Shown piece after piece: positions 1-5,968 of a DNA stretch of 9,274 nt. The first letter of the stretch is position 1. Every line of letters starts with the position of its first letter. Source of the stretch: an uncultured Candidatus Saccharibacteria bacterium (GTDB lineage Bacteria; Patescibacteriota; Saccharimonadia; Saccharimonadales; Saccharimonadaceae). The position numbers and the translations under genes were made by a program. The stretch lies in the NCBI GenBank assembly GCA_937990205.1, contig CALKRO010000099.1, positions 1 through 9,274 of the forward strand, read 5' to 3'. Under the pieces are notes generated by a model. The model ran no database searches. It was not told where the DNA came from and was given only the letters and a program-made list of their open reading frames with translations.

Positions 1-25
1 AAGCAAGTTATGGAGACGAAATAGT

Positions 26-53
26 GAAAAATAAAAAGGAGCCATCGTGGCTC
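26..53 (-). terminator. Intrinsic terminator downstream of the alpha/beta hydrolase gene
   Basis: On the minus strand a perfect 6-bp stem (GAGCCA, loop of three, TGGCTC; positions 39-53) is followed by a T-rich tract (CTTTTTATTTTT, positions 26-37). It lies 26 bp past the stop codon of the hydrolase gene and probably ends the ctpA-grx-hydrolase unit. On the plus strand the hairpin is not followed by a T tract, so it should work in one direction only. Confidence 0.85.
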
Positions 54-79
54 TAAGAAGTGAATATTGTTATTTTAGG

Positions 80-829
80 TTAATTTTTAAGCTTTGGCAA
101 GGCTAGTTCAGCGATTTTTTCTGGAACCTCGTAATTGATGAGATGTCCTGCATTCGGGATAAAATCTACCTCAGCGTGGAATTTTTTGGCAATTTCTTTT
201 ACCTTGCGGGATGGATTCATGCGATCTTTTTTACCAGCTATGAAGTAGGCTTGTTTTTCGAAATTAAAATCAGAAATCGAGTAAGACATAGAGAAAACAG
301 CGGCTCGCATTTCATCTCGAATAGAAGTAAATTTACGAGCACACGCGTAGGTGAGATCGAGAATCTGACGTTTTTTAGAACGATACGCGCCCGCAATGAG
401 AAATTCCGTACAGACATAGCTGACAAATTTATTAGGTACCAAGGCAATTAGCGGAATTAGGGGTAAAATAAATTTTGGGGGATGTGTAGCGATAGGGCTA
501 AGGAAGAAAATCTTATTATGAATAAGGTGGCTGTATTTTTCGGCAGTGGCGGCGGCGAGGATAGACCCCATAGAATGGCCAATCAGAATTGGGTGATCGA
601 GGTGTTTGTCGAGGATGTAATTCGCGATAAAGTCCGCGTAGCCATCTTTATTAAAATCGGTAAAATTTGGCAAAGTCTCATTTTGGGTATTGAAAGCTGG
701 TGGGATATCGGGATTAAAAACCTGGTACCCCTCAGCTTCGAGCAGTTTTTGAAATTCAGCCAAACCTAAATGATTGCCACGAAAACCATGGACGAGTAGA
801 ATGGGTGGTTTTTGGTCGGATTTTTTCAT
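80..829 (-). CDS. Alpha/beta-fold hydrolase (serine hydrolase, substrate unknown)
   Basis: This 249-residue protein is a predicted cytoplasmic serine hydrolase of the alpha/beta fold, probably an esterase or lipase-like enzyme; the substrate cannot be read from the sequence. The whole catalytic set is visible. The HG oxyanion motif is at residues 14-15 (LLVHGFRG), the nucleophile elbow GHSMGS has Ser86, the acid is probably Asp202 (GKKDRMNP), and the base is His229 in AGHLINYE. The hydrophobic stretch at about 120-135 is more likely part of a lid or cap than a membrane helix. No signal peptide is seen. The ATG at 829 sits only 3 bp after the stop of the upstream glutaredoxin-like gene (TAATTAATG junction), and I see no clear Shine-Dalgarno site. 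Translation is therefore probably coupled by termination and reinitiation. The stop is TAA, and a terminator follows at 26-53. Confidence 0.9.
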   Translation of the reverse strand: MKKSDQKPPILLVHGFRGNHLGLAEFQKLLEAEGYQVFNPDIPPAFNTQNETLPNFTDFNKDGYADFIANYILDKHLDHPILIGHSMGSILAAATAEKYSHLIHNKIFFLSPIATHPPKFILPLIPLIALVPNKFVSYVCTEFLIAGAYRSKKRQILDLTYACARKFTSIRDEMRAAVFSMSYSISDFNFEKQAYFIAGKKDRMNPSRKVKEIAKKFHAEVDFIPNAGHLINYEVPEKIAELALPKLKN

Positions 830-832
830 TAA

Positions 833-1060
833 TTAAACAGCTTTAATTTTTTCGAGCGCGTTCAAAATTCCTTCACGGTCAAAACCAAGAACTTGGATCG
901 GGTTTTTGTCGGATTCATCAGTAATGATGGTAATTGGAACCGCAGAAATGCCTGGAAAATTACTAGCATCAAGTTCAACGTATTCAAGATTTTTTTGCTC
1001 TAACCAATCGATAAGAGCGTGGCAATAGCCGCAAGTAGGACTCGTAATGACTTTAATCAT
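833..1060 (-). CDS. Small glutaredoxin/NrdH-like thiol-disulfide protein
   Basis: This is a 75-residue single-domain thioredoxin-fold protein with the redox motif C10-G-Y-C13 near its N-terminus. The cis-proline is probably Pro42 (AVPIT), and a Gly-Phe-Asp turn (59-61) precedes the last helix. Size and layout match glutaredoxin/NrdH-family proteins, which reduce disulfides such as that of ribonucleotide reductase, so it should act in the cytoplasm. The specific partner is not determined; CGYC differs from the CPYC of classical glutaredoxins and the CVQC of NrdH. The ATG at 1060 is preceded by a good AAAGGA ribosome binding site (1064-1069) with 3-4 bases between. A TATAAT box at 1082-1087 could start a transcript here. 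The gene ends 3 bp before the hydrolase gene, so the two are surely co-transcribed. Confidence 0.85.
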   Translation of the reverse strand: MIKVITSPTCGYCHALIDWLEQKNLEYVELDASNFPGISAVPITIITDESDKNPIQVLGFDREGILNALEKIKAV

Positions 1061-1081
1061 AACATCCTTTCATAGTTAATT

Positions 1082-1087
1082 ATTATA
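1082..1087 (-). promoter_or_regulatory. Possible promoter (-10 box) for grx-hydrolase
   Basis: A perfect minus-strand TATAAT sits 22 bases before the grx ATG, which would give a short leader of about 15 bases that contains the AAAGGA site. No convincing -35 box is seen (TTTCCT at 17-bp spacing is weak). This could be a secondary promoter inside the ctpA unit. The region is AT-rich, so chance occurrence is possible. Confidence 0.45.
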
Positions 1088-1105
1088 TTATTCTAAAACA
1101 ATTTA

Positions 1106-1123
1106 GGAAAAACCACAAGGTTT
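1106..1123 (-). terminator. Weak possible terminator after ctpA
   Basis: On the minus strand AAACC, loop TTGT, GGTTT is followed by a short T run, starting 4 bp after the ctpA stop. The 5-bp stem is AT-rich and marginal, so it would at most reduce read-through into grx. Confidence 0.3.
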
Positions 1124-1126
1124 AAG

Positions 1127-2320
1127 CTAGAGCGACTTAGCTTTATCAAGTTGAGGGTCTTTGTCTTCGGTGATATCCTGGACGGTGCGATCAATTTCGA
1201 CGTCTGGCTTAATGCCGGTCTTATTGATTGAAGAGCCATTCGGTGTATACCAGTGAGCAGTAGTAACCTTGAGTTTACCGCCATCGCTGAGATTGAGCAT
1301 AGTCTGCATGACACCTTTTCCAAAAGAAGTCATACCGACAATAGTGGCTTTTTGATAATCTTTGAGGGCGCCAGCAACGATTTCAGAGGCGGAAGCAGTG
1401 GATCGATTAATTAGAACGATGGTTTTGGTGTCCTTGAAAATAGGATTTTTGCCACGAGGGACGTAGTCGGTTTTGTCGTCGTTGTGGATAGATTTTTCAA
1501 TCATATATTTATCGCCGCCGTTAAGCCAAAGTGAAAGCATTTCACCTGCCGCTGAGACATAGCCACCGCCATTATTGCGAAGGTCAAGAATAACTTTATC
1601 GACCTGCTTGGCTTTAGCTTGCTCAGCGAGCTTACGCACGAGGGAGCCGGTGTCTTCGGCGAAGCGGTAAACAGAGATAATGGCGGTTTTATCACTATAG
1701 GAAATGTCGGCGGAGACGTTGTTAATTTTTTCGCGAGTCATTTCGAAAGTCAGAGTGTCGGTACCGCGGAGTACTTCAACTTTAACCTTATCACCGGATT
1801 TGCCGCGGAGTTTCTTGGCGACATCTTCGGTGGTTTTACCATCTACGTTTTCGTCATTAATTTTTACGATACGATCACCTGGTTTAATGCCTGCCTTACG
1901 AGCAGGATTGTCTGGAAGTGTGCGTACTACCACCGTGTGATTGTTGCGAAAAGTTAGCTCCATGCCAACTCCGGCTTCATTAATTTCACCATTGAGATCG
2001 GATAAGAATTCATTCCCTTCTTTGGCAGTAAGATAAGTAGTGTAGGGATCATCAAGTGCAGCGGCAATACCACGCTTGGCTCCAGTGAGGGCGTTATCTT
2101 CCGTGACTTCACCATCGTAGAAGGATTTTAACTCGGTGTAGAGTTCGTCAAGAGAATCCCAATTCGCTTGTTCGCTTTTACGAAAGCCAATATAAGGAGA
2201 AAAATTTGTAAGAATAAATTGCCAATTAGAACCAACAAAAAAACCTGCAACGAGGAAAATAAATGAGGTGATAATTGAAGTGCTAAGATTGATTTTTCGT
2301 GGTTTCCACTCTGTTTTCAT
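1127..2320 (-). CDS. ctpA: S41-family C-terminal processing peptidase (CtpA/CtpB-like)
   Basis: This is a 397-residue membrane-anchored serine protease. An N-terminal hydrophobic segment (about residues 15-37) acts as an uncleaved signal anchor and places the rest outside the membrane. Residues about 112-200 form a PDZ domain (GVGMEL, then the NPARKAGIKPGDRIVKI core), which in this family recognises substrate C-termini and gates the active site. The peptidase domain follows, with VILDLRNNGGG at 243-253. The Ser/Lys/Gln catalytic set has exactly the spacing known for CtpB and Prc: Ser310 in STASASE, Lys335 in SFGKG (25 further on) and Gln339 (4 more). The gene starts a unit, because a terminator lies just upstream (2369-2396) and a near-perfect -10 box abuts the ATG. 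The stop is TAG, the only one of that type here. By context it may process the adjacent CHAP hydrolase or other envelope proteins; the substrate is inferred only. Confidence 0.95.
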   Translation of the reverse strand: MKTEWKPRKINLSTSIITSFIFLVAGFFVGSNWQFILTNFSPYIGFRKSEQANWDSLDELYTELKSFYDGEVTEDNALTGAKRGIAAALDDPYTTYLTAKEGNEFLSDLNGEINEAGVGMELTFRNNHTVVVRTLPDNPARKAGIKPGDRIVKINDENVDGKTTEDVAKKLRGKSGDKVKVEVLRGTDTLTFEMTREKINNVSADISYSDKTAIISVYRFAEDTGSLVRKLAEQAKAKQVDKVILDLRNNGGGYVSAAGEMLSLWLNGGDKYMIEKSIHNDDKTDYVPRGKNPIFKDTKTIVLINRSTASASEIVAGALKDYQKATIVGMTSFGKGVMQTMLNLSDGGKLKVTTAHWYTPNGSSINKTGIKPDVEIDRTVQDITEDKDPQLDKAKSL

Positions 2321-2326
2321 TATTTA

Positions 2327-2335
2327 ATTATAGCA
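2327..2335 (-). promoter_or_regulatory. Extended -10 promoter of ctpA, predicted leaderless
   Basis: The minus strand reads TGCTATAAT, a consensus extended -10. TATAAT (2327-2332) ends exactly 6 bases before the ctpA ATG (2318-2320), so transcription would begin at or within a base or so of the A of ATG. There is no Shine-Dalgarno site and no good -35 box. The terminator immediately upstream makes a promoter here necessary. Confidence 0.75.
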
Positions 2336-2368
2336 TAATCGATAAGACTAGGTGGCGGTTTTTAGGTT

Positions 2369-2396
2369 AAAAAAATACCGCTGGCTTGCGGTATTT
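2369..2396 (-). terminator. Strong intrinsic terminator after the CHAP hydrolase gene
   Basis: On the minus strand there is a perfect 9-bp stem, AAATACCGC (2396-2388) paired with GCGGTATTT (2381-2373), with a 6-base loop. It runs into seven T (2375-2369). It begins 15 bp past the hydrolase stop codon and separates that gene from ctpA. Confidence 0.92.
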
Positions 2397-2410
2397 ATAT
2401 GGGTAGTGAT

Positions 2411-3646
2411 TTAGTCGAAATGAATGTAGCTGGTAAATTGATTTGGACTTACTTTAGTACGGACGCCGAAGTCACCCCATTGACCAGACTTGGACGAGTA
2501 TGGGTTGTTATATTCAGAGACCGTAATAGTGCCATCAGCATTAACAGATTCAACCCAGGCTACGTGACCGAATTGACCACTAGTGGTTTGAGCGATAGTG
2601 TGGGCAGCAGGTACGCGGTCAACACGGTAGCCACGGGCACGAGCGGCGGCGGCCCAGCTATAGGCGTTGCCCCAACCGGTGATGCGAATATTGCGGCCAT
2701 AATATTCGACGGCTTTATAAGCAGCATAGCTAGTACATTGACAAATGTAATAAGAATCTAGAACGCCAGCAATGTTGTCACGAGGGCAAGAGTATCCGTA
2801 ATTGCCGACAAATGCCCCGTAACTGTTAAAACCGTCAGCTTTGGTACCGAATCCAGCACTAGTGGAAGCGCGGGAGAGATATTCCTGATACTCTTTATTA
2901 ATTAACTTAATCTTTTCTTCCCTGGAAGCGGCAGCTTCTGCAGCGAAGGAAGCGGCATTATCTTTATACTTTAAAATTAATTCCTGTTGCTCAGCTTTTT
3001 TATCTTCGATAGCCTTGCGCTGGATTTGTTGGTCTAAAATAATGCGGTCAATTTCAGTCTTTTGCTTTTCGAGATCGTCTTTCATGGTCTTTACATTTTG
3101 AGCTGAGGAATTCACCTGGTCTTTAGCGGTGTCGATGCGAGATTTCTTTTCGGCAAAATCTGAAAGTGAGTTACTGCTAGCTAACACCATGATAGCGTCG
3201 GTTTCACCTTCAAGGTGAATATTAACTAGCATATTTGCAAGAGCTGCACGTTGAAGTTTGAGTTTTTTAGTAGTGTCTTCAATCTTGATTTTGAGGTCAC
3301 TTGCCTCAGCTTCGTTCGCCTTAATACGTGCTTCGTAGACGATGATTTCCTGTTGCATACGTTCGACTTCGCCTTCGAGAGTGACAGCGGCTTTAGCGGC
3401 TTGGTTGGCTTTTTCAGCGGCTTCGACTTCAGCTTTTTTAGCGGTACGACAGGCGGCGCTAGTACAATAGGCCTCATTCTCTACTGCTGAAACGTTAGAA
3501 TCGTTCTTTTGAATGAATGGAATAGAGCCTAAAATGAGCGCAAAAATTAGGGTAAAAATAAGAGTACGGCCTTTTTTCATGGTTTTAACTTTACGATTAT
3601 TTCTTGCGTTTTTTCGAATCTTAAAATTGTTTTTTATTTTGCTCAT
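2411..3646 (-). CDS. PcsB-like secreted peptidoglycan hydrolase: coiled coil plus CHAP domain
   Basis: This is a 411-residue secreted cell-wall hydrolase. It has a long basic N-terminus (1-26), a hydrophobic signal segment (about 27-46), a pair of cysteines (C61, C66), and an Ala/Lys/Glu-rich coiled coil (about 68-258). A C-terminal CHAP domain (about 280-411) follows, with the catalytic Cys304 in CQCTSYA, His361 in GHVAWVE, and a SEYNN motif (377-381) supplying the third polar residue. CHAP enzymes cleave peptidoglycan as amidases or endopeptidases. The layout matches streptococcal PcsB, whose coiled coil docks on FtsX and whose activity is switched by FtsE ATP hydrolysis; ftsEX lies directly upstream here. 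I chose the ATG at 3646 because GGAG (3656-3659) stands 9 bases before it. A GTG at 3661 would overlap that site. An ATG at 3580 would give a more ordinary signal peptide but has no ribosome binding site. It has its own promoter and terminator. Confidence 0.9.
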   Translation of the reverse strand: MSKIKNNFKIRKNARNNRKVKTMKKGRTLIFTLIFALILGSIPFIQKNDSNVSAVENEAYCTSAACRTAKKAEVEAAEKANQAAKAAVTLEGEVERMQQEIIVYEARIKANEAEASDLKIKIEDTTKKLKLQRAALANMLVNIHLEGETDAIMVLASSNSLSDFAEKKSRIDTAKDQVNSSAQNVKTMKDDLEKQKTEIDRIILDQQIQRKAIEDKKAEQQELILKYKDNAASFAAEAAASREEKIKLINKEYQEYLSRASTSAGFGTKADGFNSYGAFVGNYGYSCPRDNIAGVLDSYYICQCTSYAAYKAVEYYGRNIRITGWGNAYSWAAAARARGYRVDRVPAAHTIAQTTSGQFGHVAWVESVNADGTITVSEYNNPYSSKSGQWGDFGVRTKVSPNQFTSYIHFD

Positions 3647-3655
3647 TAAACTATA

Positions 3656-3659
3656 CTCC
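3656..3659 (-). promoter_or_regulatory. Ribosome binding site fixing the CHAP hydrolase start
   Basis: GGAG on the minus strand lies 9 bases before the ATG at 3646. It sits inside the GTG-start extension, which argues against starting at 3661, and it is far from the ATG at 3580. Confidence 0.65.
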
Positions 3660-3683
3660 ACTATAATTTAATTTGTTATTTCG

Positions 3684-3697
3684 GTATCTTACGATAC
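3684..3697 (-). other. Short stem-loop at the 5' end of the CHAP hydrolase mRNA
   Basis: On the minus strand GTATC-GTAA-GATAC forms a 5-bp stem with a GNRA-type tetraloop. If the promoter at 3707-3736 is used (start near 3700), this would be the first structure in a leader of about 54 bases. It may shield the 5' end from decay; this is inference from position only. Confidence 0.4.
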
Positions 3698-3706
3698 TTT
3701 TGCTAT

Positions 3707-3736
3707 ATTTTAGCACAGAATAATATGAAAAGGCAA
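3707..3736 (-). promoter_or_regulatory. Promoter of the CHAP hydrolase gene
   Basis: On the minus strand there is a -35-like TTGCCT (3731-3736), an 18-bp spacer, and an extended -10 TGCTAAAAT with hexamer TAAAAT (3707-3712). Four of six -35 positions match the sigma-70-type consensus. The ftsX terminator just upstream makes a separate promoter here likely. Confidence 0.6.
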
Positions 3737-3893
3737 TGCTTATTTTGACTTGGTGAAGGAAAAAGCTCTGCTTATTTTGAGTAGAGCGGAATAGTGCTGT
3801 TTGATATTTTAAGCAGAGCGGAATGATAAGAGTGGAATTTTAAGCTAGACGGAATGATGAGAGTGGGTTTTTAAGCTAAGCGGAATATTTAGA
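3737..3893 (-). repeat. Degenerate tandem repeat, about five copies of 31-32 bp, between ftsX and the CHAP gene
   Basis: Five imperfect units can be laid out at 3737-3768, 3769-3800, 3801-3831, 3832-3862 and 3863-3893. The last three keep an exact 31-bp period. Plus-strand units share TTTTAAGC, then a short variable piece ending CGGAAT, then GATnAGAGTGG. The leftmost copy is the most decayed. The last unit overlaps the ftsX stop codon at 3889-3891. The array fills most of the 242-bp ftsX-CHAP gap, and two units supply the arms of a transcription terminator. I see no open reading frame in it. Confidence 0.75.
3760..3787 (-). terminator. Intrinsic terminator after ftsX, formed from the tandem repeats
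   Basis: On the minus strand GCTCTACT (3787-3780) pairs with AGCAGAGC (3772-3765) around a short AT-rich loop with one mismatch, followed by TTTTT (3764-3760). A longer, perfect alternative uses GCTCTGCTT at 3819-3811 with the same 3' arm. Either fold ends transcription about 100 bp past the ftsX stop. Confidence 0.65.
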
Positions 3894-4902
3894 GTCTCTT
3901 GAGGTATTTGCGGACGGCAATGGAAGACGAGAGGAAGGCGATAAAGATACCAAGTAAGGTGAGGGCTAGGCCAATTAGAAAGATGCTTGGCGAATTTACG
4001 AAACTAGAAACTAGGGTGACGTCAATGTCATAGCCACTGAGTTTTGGGGCGATGAGGCGGAAGAGGAAGAAGCCAATGATAGTTGAGATGATGCCGGCAA
4101 AGAAACCAGACATGATAGCCTCAATGAGGAATGGGCCGCGAATAAAATGATTATCGGCACCGACTAATTTTTCCATGTAGATTTCTTCACTACGAGAGTA
4201 AATAGCCATGCGGATGGTATTGAAAATGACTAGAACAGAGATTACTAAGAGAATGAGCGAGATGGCGAGACCACCAGTTTTGGCAATGTTTGACCAAGAA
4301 GTGATGGTTTCGATGGCGGTGTCATTAGTGTCGTAGGTCGGTTCCTTTTTTGGATCGAGATTTTCGTGAACTTCCGAATCGGTATTAACGATTTCCTTAA
4401 TGGTGTTAAGTTTATTTGTATCGTAGACTTTTATGCGAAGTGCGGAAGGCATAGAGGAAAGCATGAGTTCTTTCATGTCAGGATCATCGAGGGTAGAAAG
4501 GAGATTATTTTCATTATTTTTCTTAGTTTCCTCAACGAATTTATTGAATTCTTCCTCGGTAGTAGTATAGGAAATTTGACGAATATTAGAGTCGGCGGAG
4601 AATTTTTTCTTGATTTTTTCAAGCGTAATGATTTCGGTATTAGGTTTAAAATAAATGGTAATATCGACTTTTTCGCGCATTTTATCGGCGGTAGAAGATA
4701 GTACCAAGCTAGCAGTGGCGGTAGCAAAAAGCAGTGTTAAAGTGAGAGTCATCACGAAAGTTGAAGTGATAGAAAGCCAAATATTACGACCATAGCCGAT
4801 GATGCCGTATTTCATGATGCGTAAATTAGTGCGAAGGAGATGTCCGCGACTATTTTTCTGCATGGTTTTGAGTTTTCTTAAGGTTTCATTTTTTTGTTTC
4901 AT
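3889..4902 (-). CDS. ftsX: Cell-division ABC permease FtsX
   Basis: This 337-residue protein has the classic FtsX plan. There is a cytoplasmic basic N-terminus (1-40), TM1 (about 43-68), a large external domain (about 70-205), then three membrane helices (about 210-232, 258-282, 304-328) and a short basic tail. The conserved FtsX stretch IRMAIYSRSEEI, followed by EKLVGA, follows TM2 (about 230-249). With FtsE it forms the FtsEX complex at the septum, which transmits ATP-driven changes to an extracellular hydrolase rather than moving a substrate. The external domain is the expected docking site for the coiled coil of the neighbouring CHAP protein. The ATG at 4902 follows the ftsE stop by 8 bp, and the AAGGA site overlaps that stop (TAAGGA), giving tight translational coupling. 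A second ATG at 4863 lacks a comparable site. Confidence 0.95.
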   Translation of the reverse strand: MKQKNETLRKLKTMQKNSRGHLLRTNLRIMKYGIIGYGRNIWLSITSTFVMTLTLTLLFATATASLVLSSTADKMREKVDITIYFKPNTEIITLEKIKKKFSADSNIRQISYTTTEEEFNKFVEETKKNNENNLLSTLDDPDMKELMLSSMPSALRIKVYDTNKLNTIKEIVNTDSEVHENLDPKKEPTYDTNDTAIETITSWSNIAKTGGLAISLILLVISVLVIFNTIRMAIYSRSEEIYMEKLVGADNHFIRGPFLIEAIMSGFFAGIISTIIGFFLFRLIAPKLSGYDIDVTLVSSFVNSPSIFLIGLALTLLGIFIAFLSSSIAVRKYLKRL

Positions 4903-4910
4903 AGGCTTCC

Positions 4911-5915
4911 TTATTGAATTAAACGGTGATTACGCGAACGTTTGGTCTGGTTGGATTCAGGCGGCCTGGAGCTGGTGATAGAATTGGAATTTTCGTGAGG
5001 AACTCTGAGCTGCGAGCGTTGACTATCGCGGTAAAGTTCGGTTTCGCGTCGAGGAGTGGTTTCGTGGCGAGGTTCAGTCTCATGACGGAATTCGACCTCG
5101 CGACGAGGTTCGGTTTCTCGGCGAGGAGTGGTTTCGCGGCGAAGCTCAGCTTCGGCGGTTTTATAAAGATAAGAAGTCGGGCGCATGTGGCCTGGTTGTG
5201 GTAAATCGGAAATACCGTCATTATCAGTGTCAAGGCGATAAATACCGTGCTCTTTTTGGTCGGAAATAATCTTACCATCACGCATAGTGATGACGCGCTT
5301 CTTTAAGAGATTGACGATATTGGCATCGTGGGTGGTAACTAAAATAGTGGTACCGTAATTGTTAATTTTTTGTAATAAATCAATAATTTCCTTAGAGGTT
5401 AAAACATCGAGGTTGCCAGTAGGCTCATCGGCAATGAGAATTTTTGGTTGACGAGCGACAGAACGCGCAATTGAGACGCGTTGTCTTTCTCCACCGGAGA
5501 GGTCGGCAGGAAAACGATTGGCTTTATCGGAGAGACCGACAAGGTCAAGTACTTTCGGTACGGTATTTTCAATTTCATGATTCGACATGCCGGCGATTTC
5601 GAGAGCGAAGGCGACGTTTTCAAAAACCGTACGAGACGGAAGTAGTTTGTAGTCCTGGAAAACTACACCAATACGGCGACGATAATCTGGAATATGGCGA
5701 CGTTTTACGTAATCAAGATCGATGCCACCGATAATAATCTTTCCAGAATCTGGAGTAGCTTCCTTGGTAATCATCTTCAAGAGAGTAGACTTACCGGCAC
5801 CGGATTTACCAACCAAAAAAACAAATTCATTAGCACTAATATGCAAGGAAATATCATCGAGAACAGCGCGGGTGCCCTTACCGTAGCGCTTGGTGACATG
5901 ATCGAACAATATCAT
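4911..5915 (-). CDS. ftsE: Cell-division ABC ATPase FtsE with a repeat-rich C-terminal extension
   Basis: This 334-residue protein has a complete FtsE ATPase core (about 1-222). Walker A is GKSGAGKST (36-44), the Q-loop Gln87 is in VVFQD, the signature is LSGGERQ (139-145), Walker B with the catalytic Glu164 is ILIADEP (159-165), and the H-loop is His196. FtsE binds the cytoplasmic face of FtsX and powers activation of cell-wall hydrolysis at division. Typical FtsE ends near 220-230, whereas this one carries about 110 extra residues. The extra part has a D-T-D-N-D-G-I-S-D motif (229-237) like an EF-hand or thrombospondin-type calcium loop, then six Arg/Glu-rich hexapeptides (259-294) and a polar, basic end. 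The extension is in frame up to the stop that abuts ftsX, so a frameshift artefact is unlikely. The ATG at 5915 has no Shine-Dalgarno site but has an adjacent -10 box. Confidence 0.95.
   Translation of the reverse strand: MILFDHVTKRYGKGTRAVLDDISLHISANEFVFLVGKSGAGKSTLLKMITKEATPDSGKIIIGGIDLDYVKRRHIPDYRRRIGVVFQDYKLLPSRTVFENVAFALEIAGMSNHEIENTVPKVLDLVGLSDKANRFPADLSGGERQRVSIARSVARQPKILIADEPTGNLDVLTSKEIIDLLQKINNYGTTILVTTHDANIVNLLKKRVITMRDGKIISDQKEHGIYRLDTDNDGISDLPQPGHMRPTSYLYKTAEAELRRETTPRRETEPRREVEFRHETEPRHETTPRRETELYRDSQRSQLRVPHENSNSITSSRPPESNQTKRSRNHRLIQ
5034..5141 (-). repeat. Six 18-bp coding repeats in the FtsE tail (hexapeptide RRETxP)
   Basis: Residues 259-294 read as six hexapeptides: RRETTP, RRETEP, RREVEF, RHETEP, RHETTP, RRETEL, followed by a decayed YRDSQR. 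The matching DNA period is 18 bp. The units alternate between basic and acidic residues and should be disordered or form a charged rod. An expansion by replication slippage is the likely origin, and copy number may vary between strains. Confidence 0.9.
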
Positions 5916-5921
5916 ACTCTT

Positions 5922-5940
5922 ATATTACCATAAACGGTAA
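5922..5940 (-). promoter_or_regulatory. Extended -10 promoter of ftsE overlapping an inverted repeat
   Basis: The minus strand reads TGGTAATAT (5922-5930). The hexamer TAATAT ends exactly 6 bases before the ftsE ATG, predicting a leaderless start. The box overlaps one arm of a perfect inverted repeat TTACC-N6-GGTAA (5925-5940), which could be an operator. No strong -35 is seen (TTTCCA at 18-bp spacing is weak). No terminator separates prfB from ftsE, so this may be an internal promoter. Confidence 0.55.
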
Positions 5941-5968
5941 GAAAATGGAAAAGGCGGAGAGAAAGCGT

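Noticed and set aside
3..56. Possible C-terminal end of a plus-strand gene entering from the left edge
   Set aside because: Open frames run a short way in all three plus frames before a stop, but each is too short to judge, and no plus-strand terminator follows.
3647..3661. GTG start five codons upstream for the CHAP hydrolase
   Set aside because: The GGAG ribosome binding site lies within this stretch and is correctly spaced for the ATG at 3646.
3737..3893. CRISPR array
   Set aside because: The units are degenerate, directly contiguous at 31-32 bp, contain no separate unique spacers, and no cas gene is near.
4919..5281. FtsE tail as the product of a frameshift into another frame
   Set aside because: The extension is in frame with the ATPase core, ends in TAA 8 bp before ftsX, and that stop overlaps the ftsX ribosome binding site, as expected of a true gene end.
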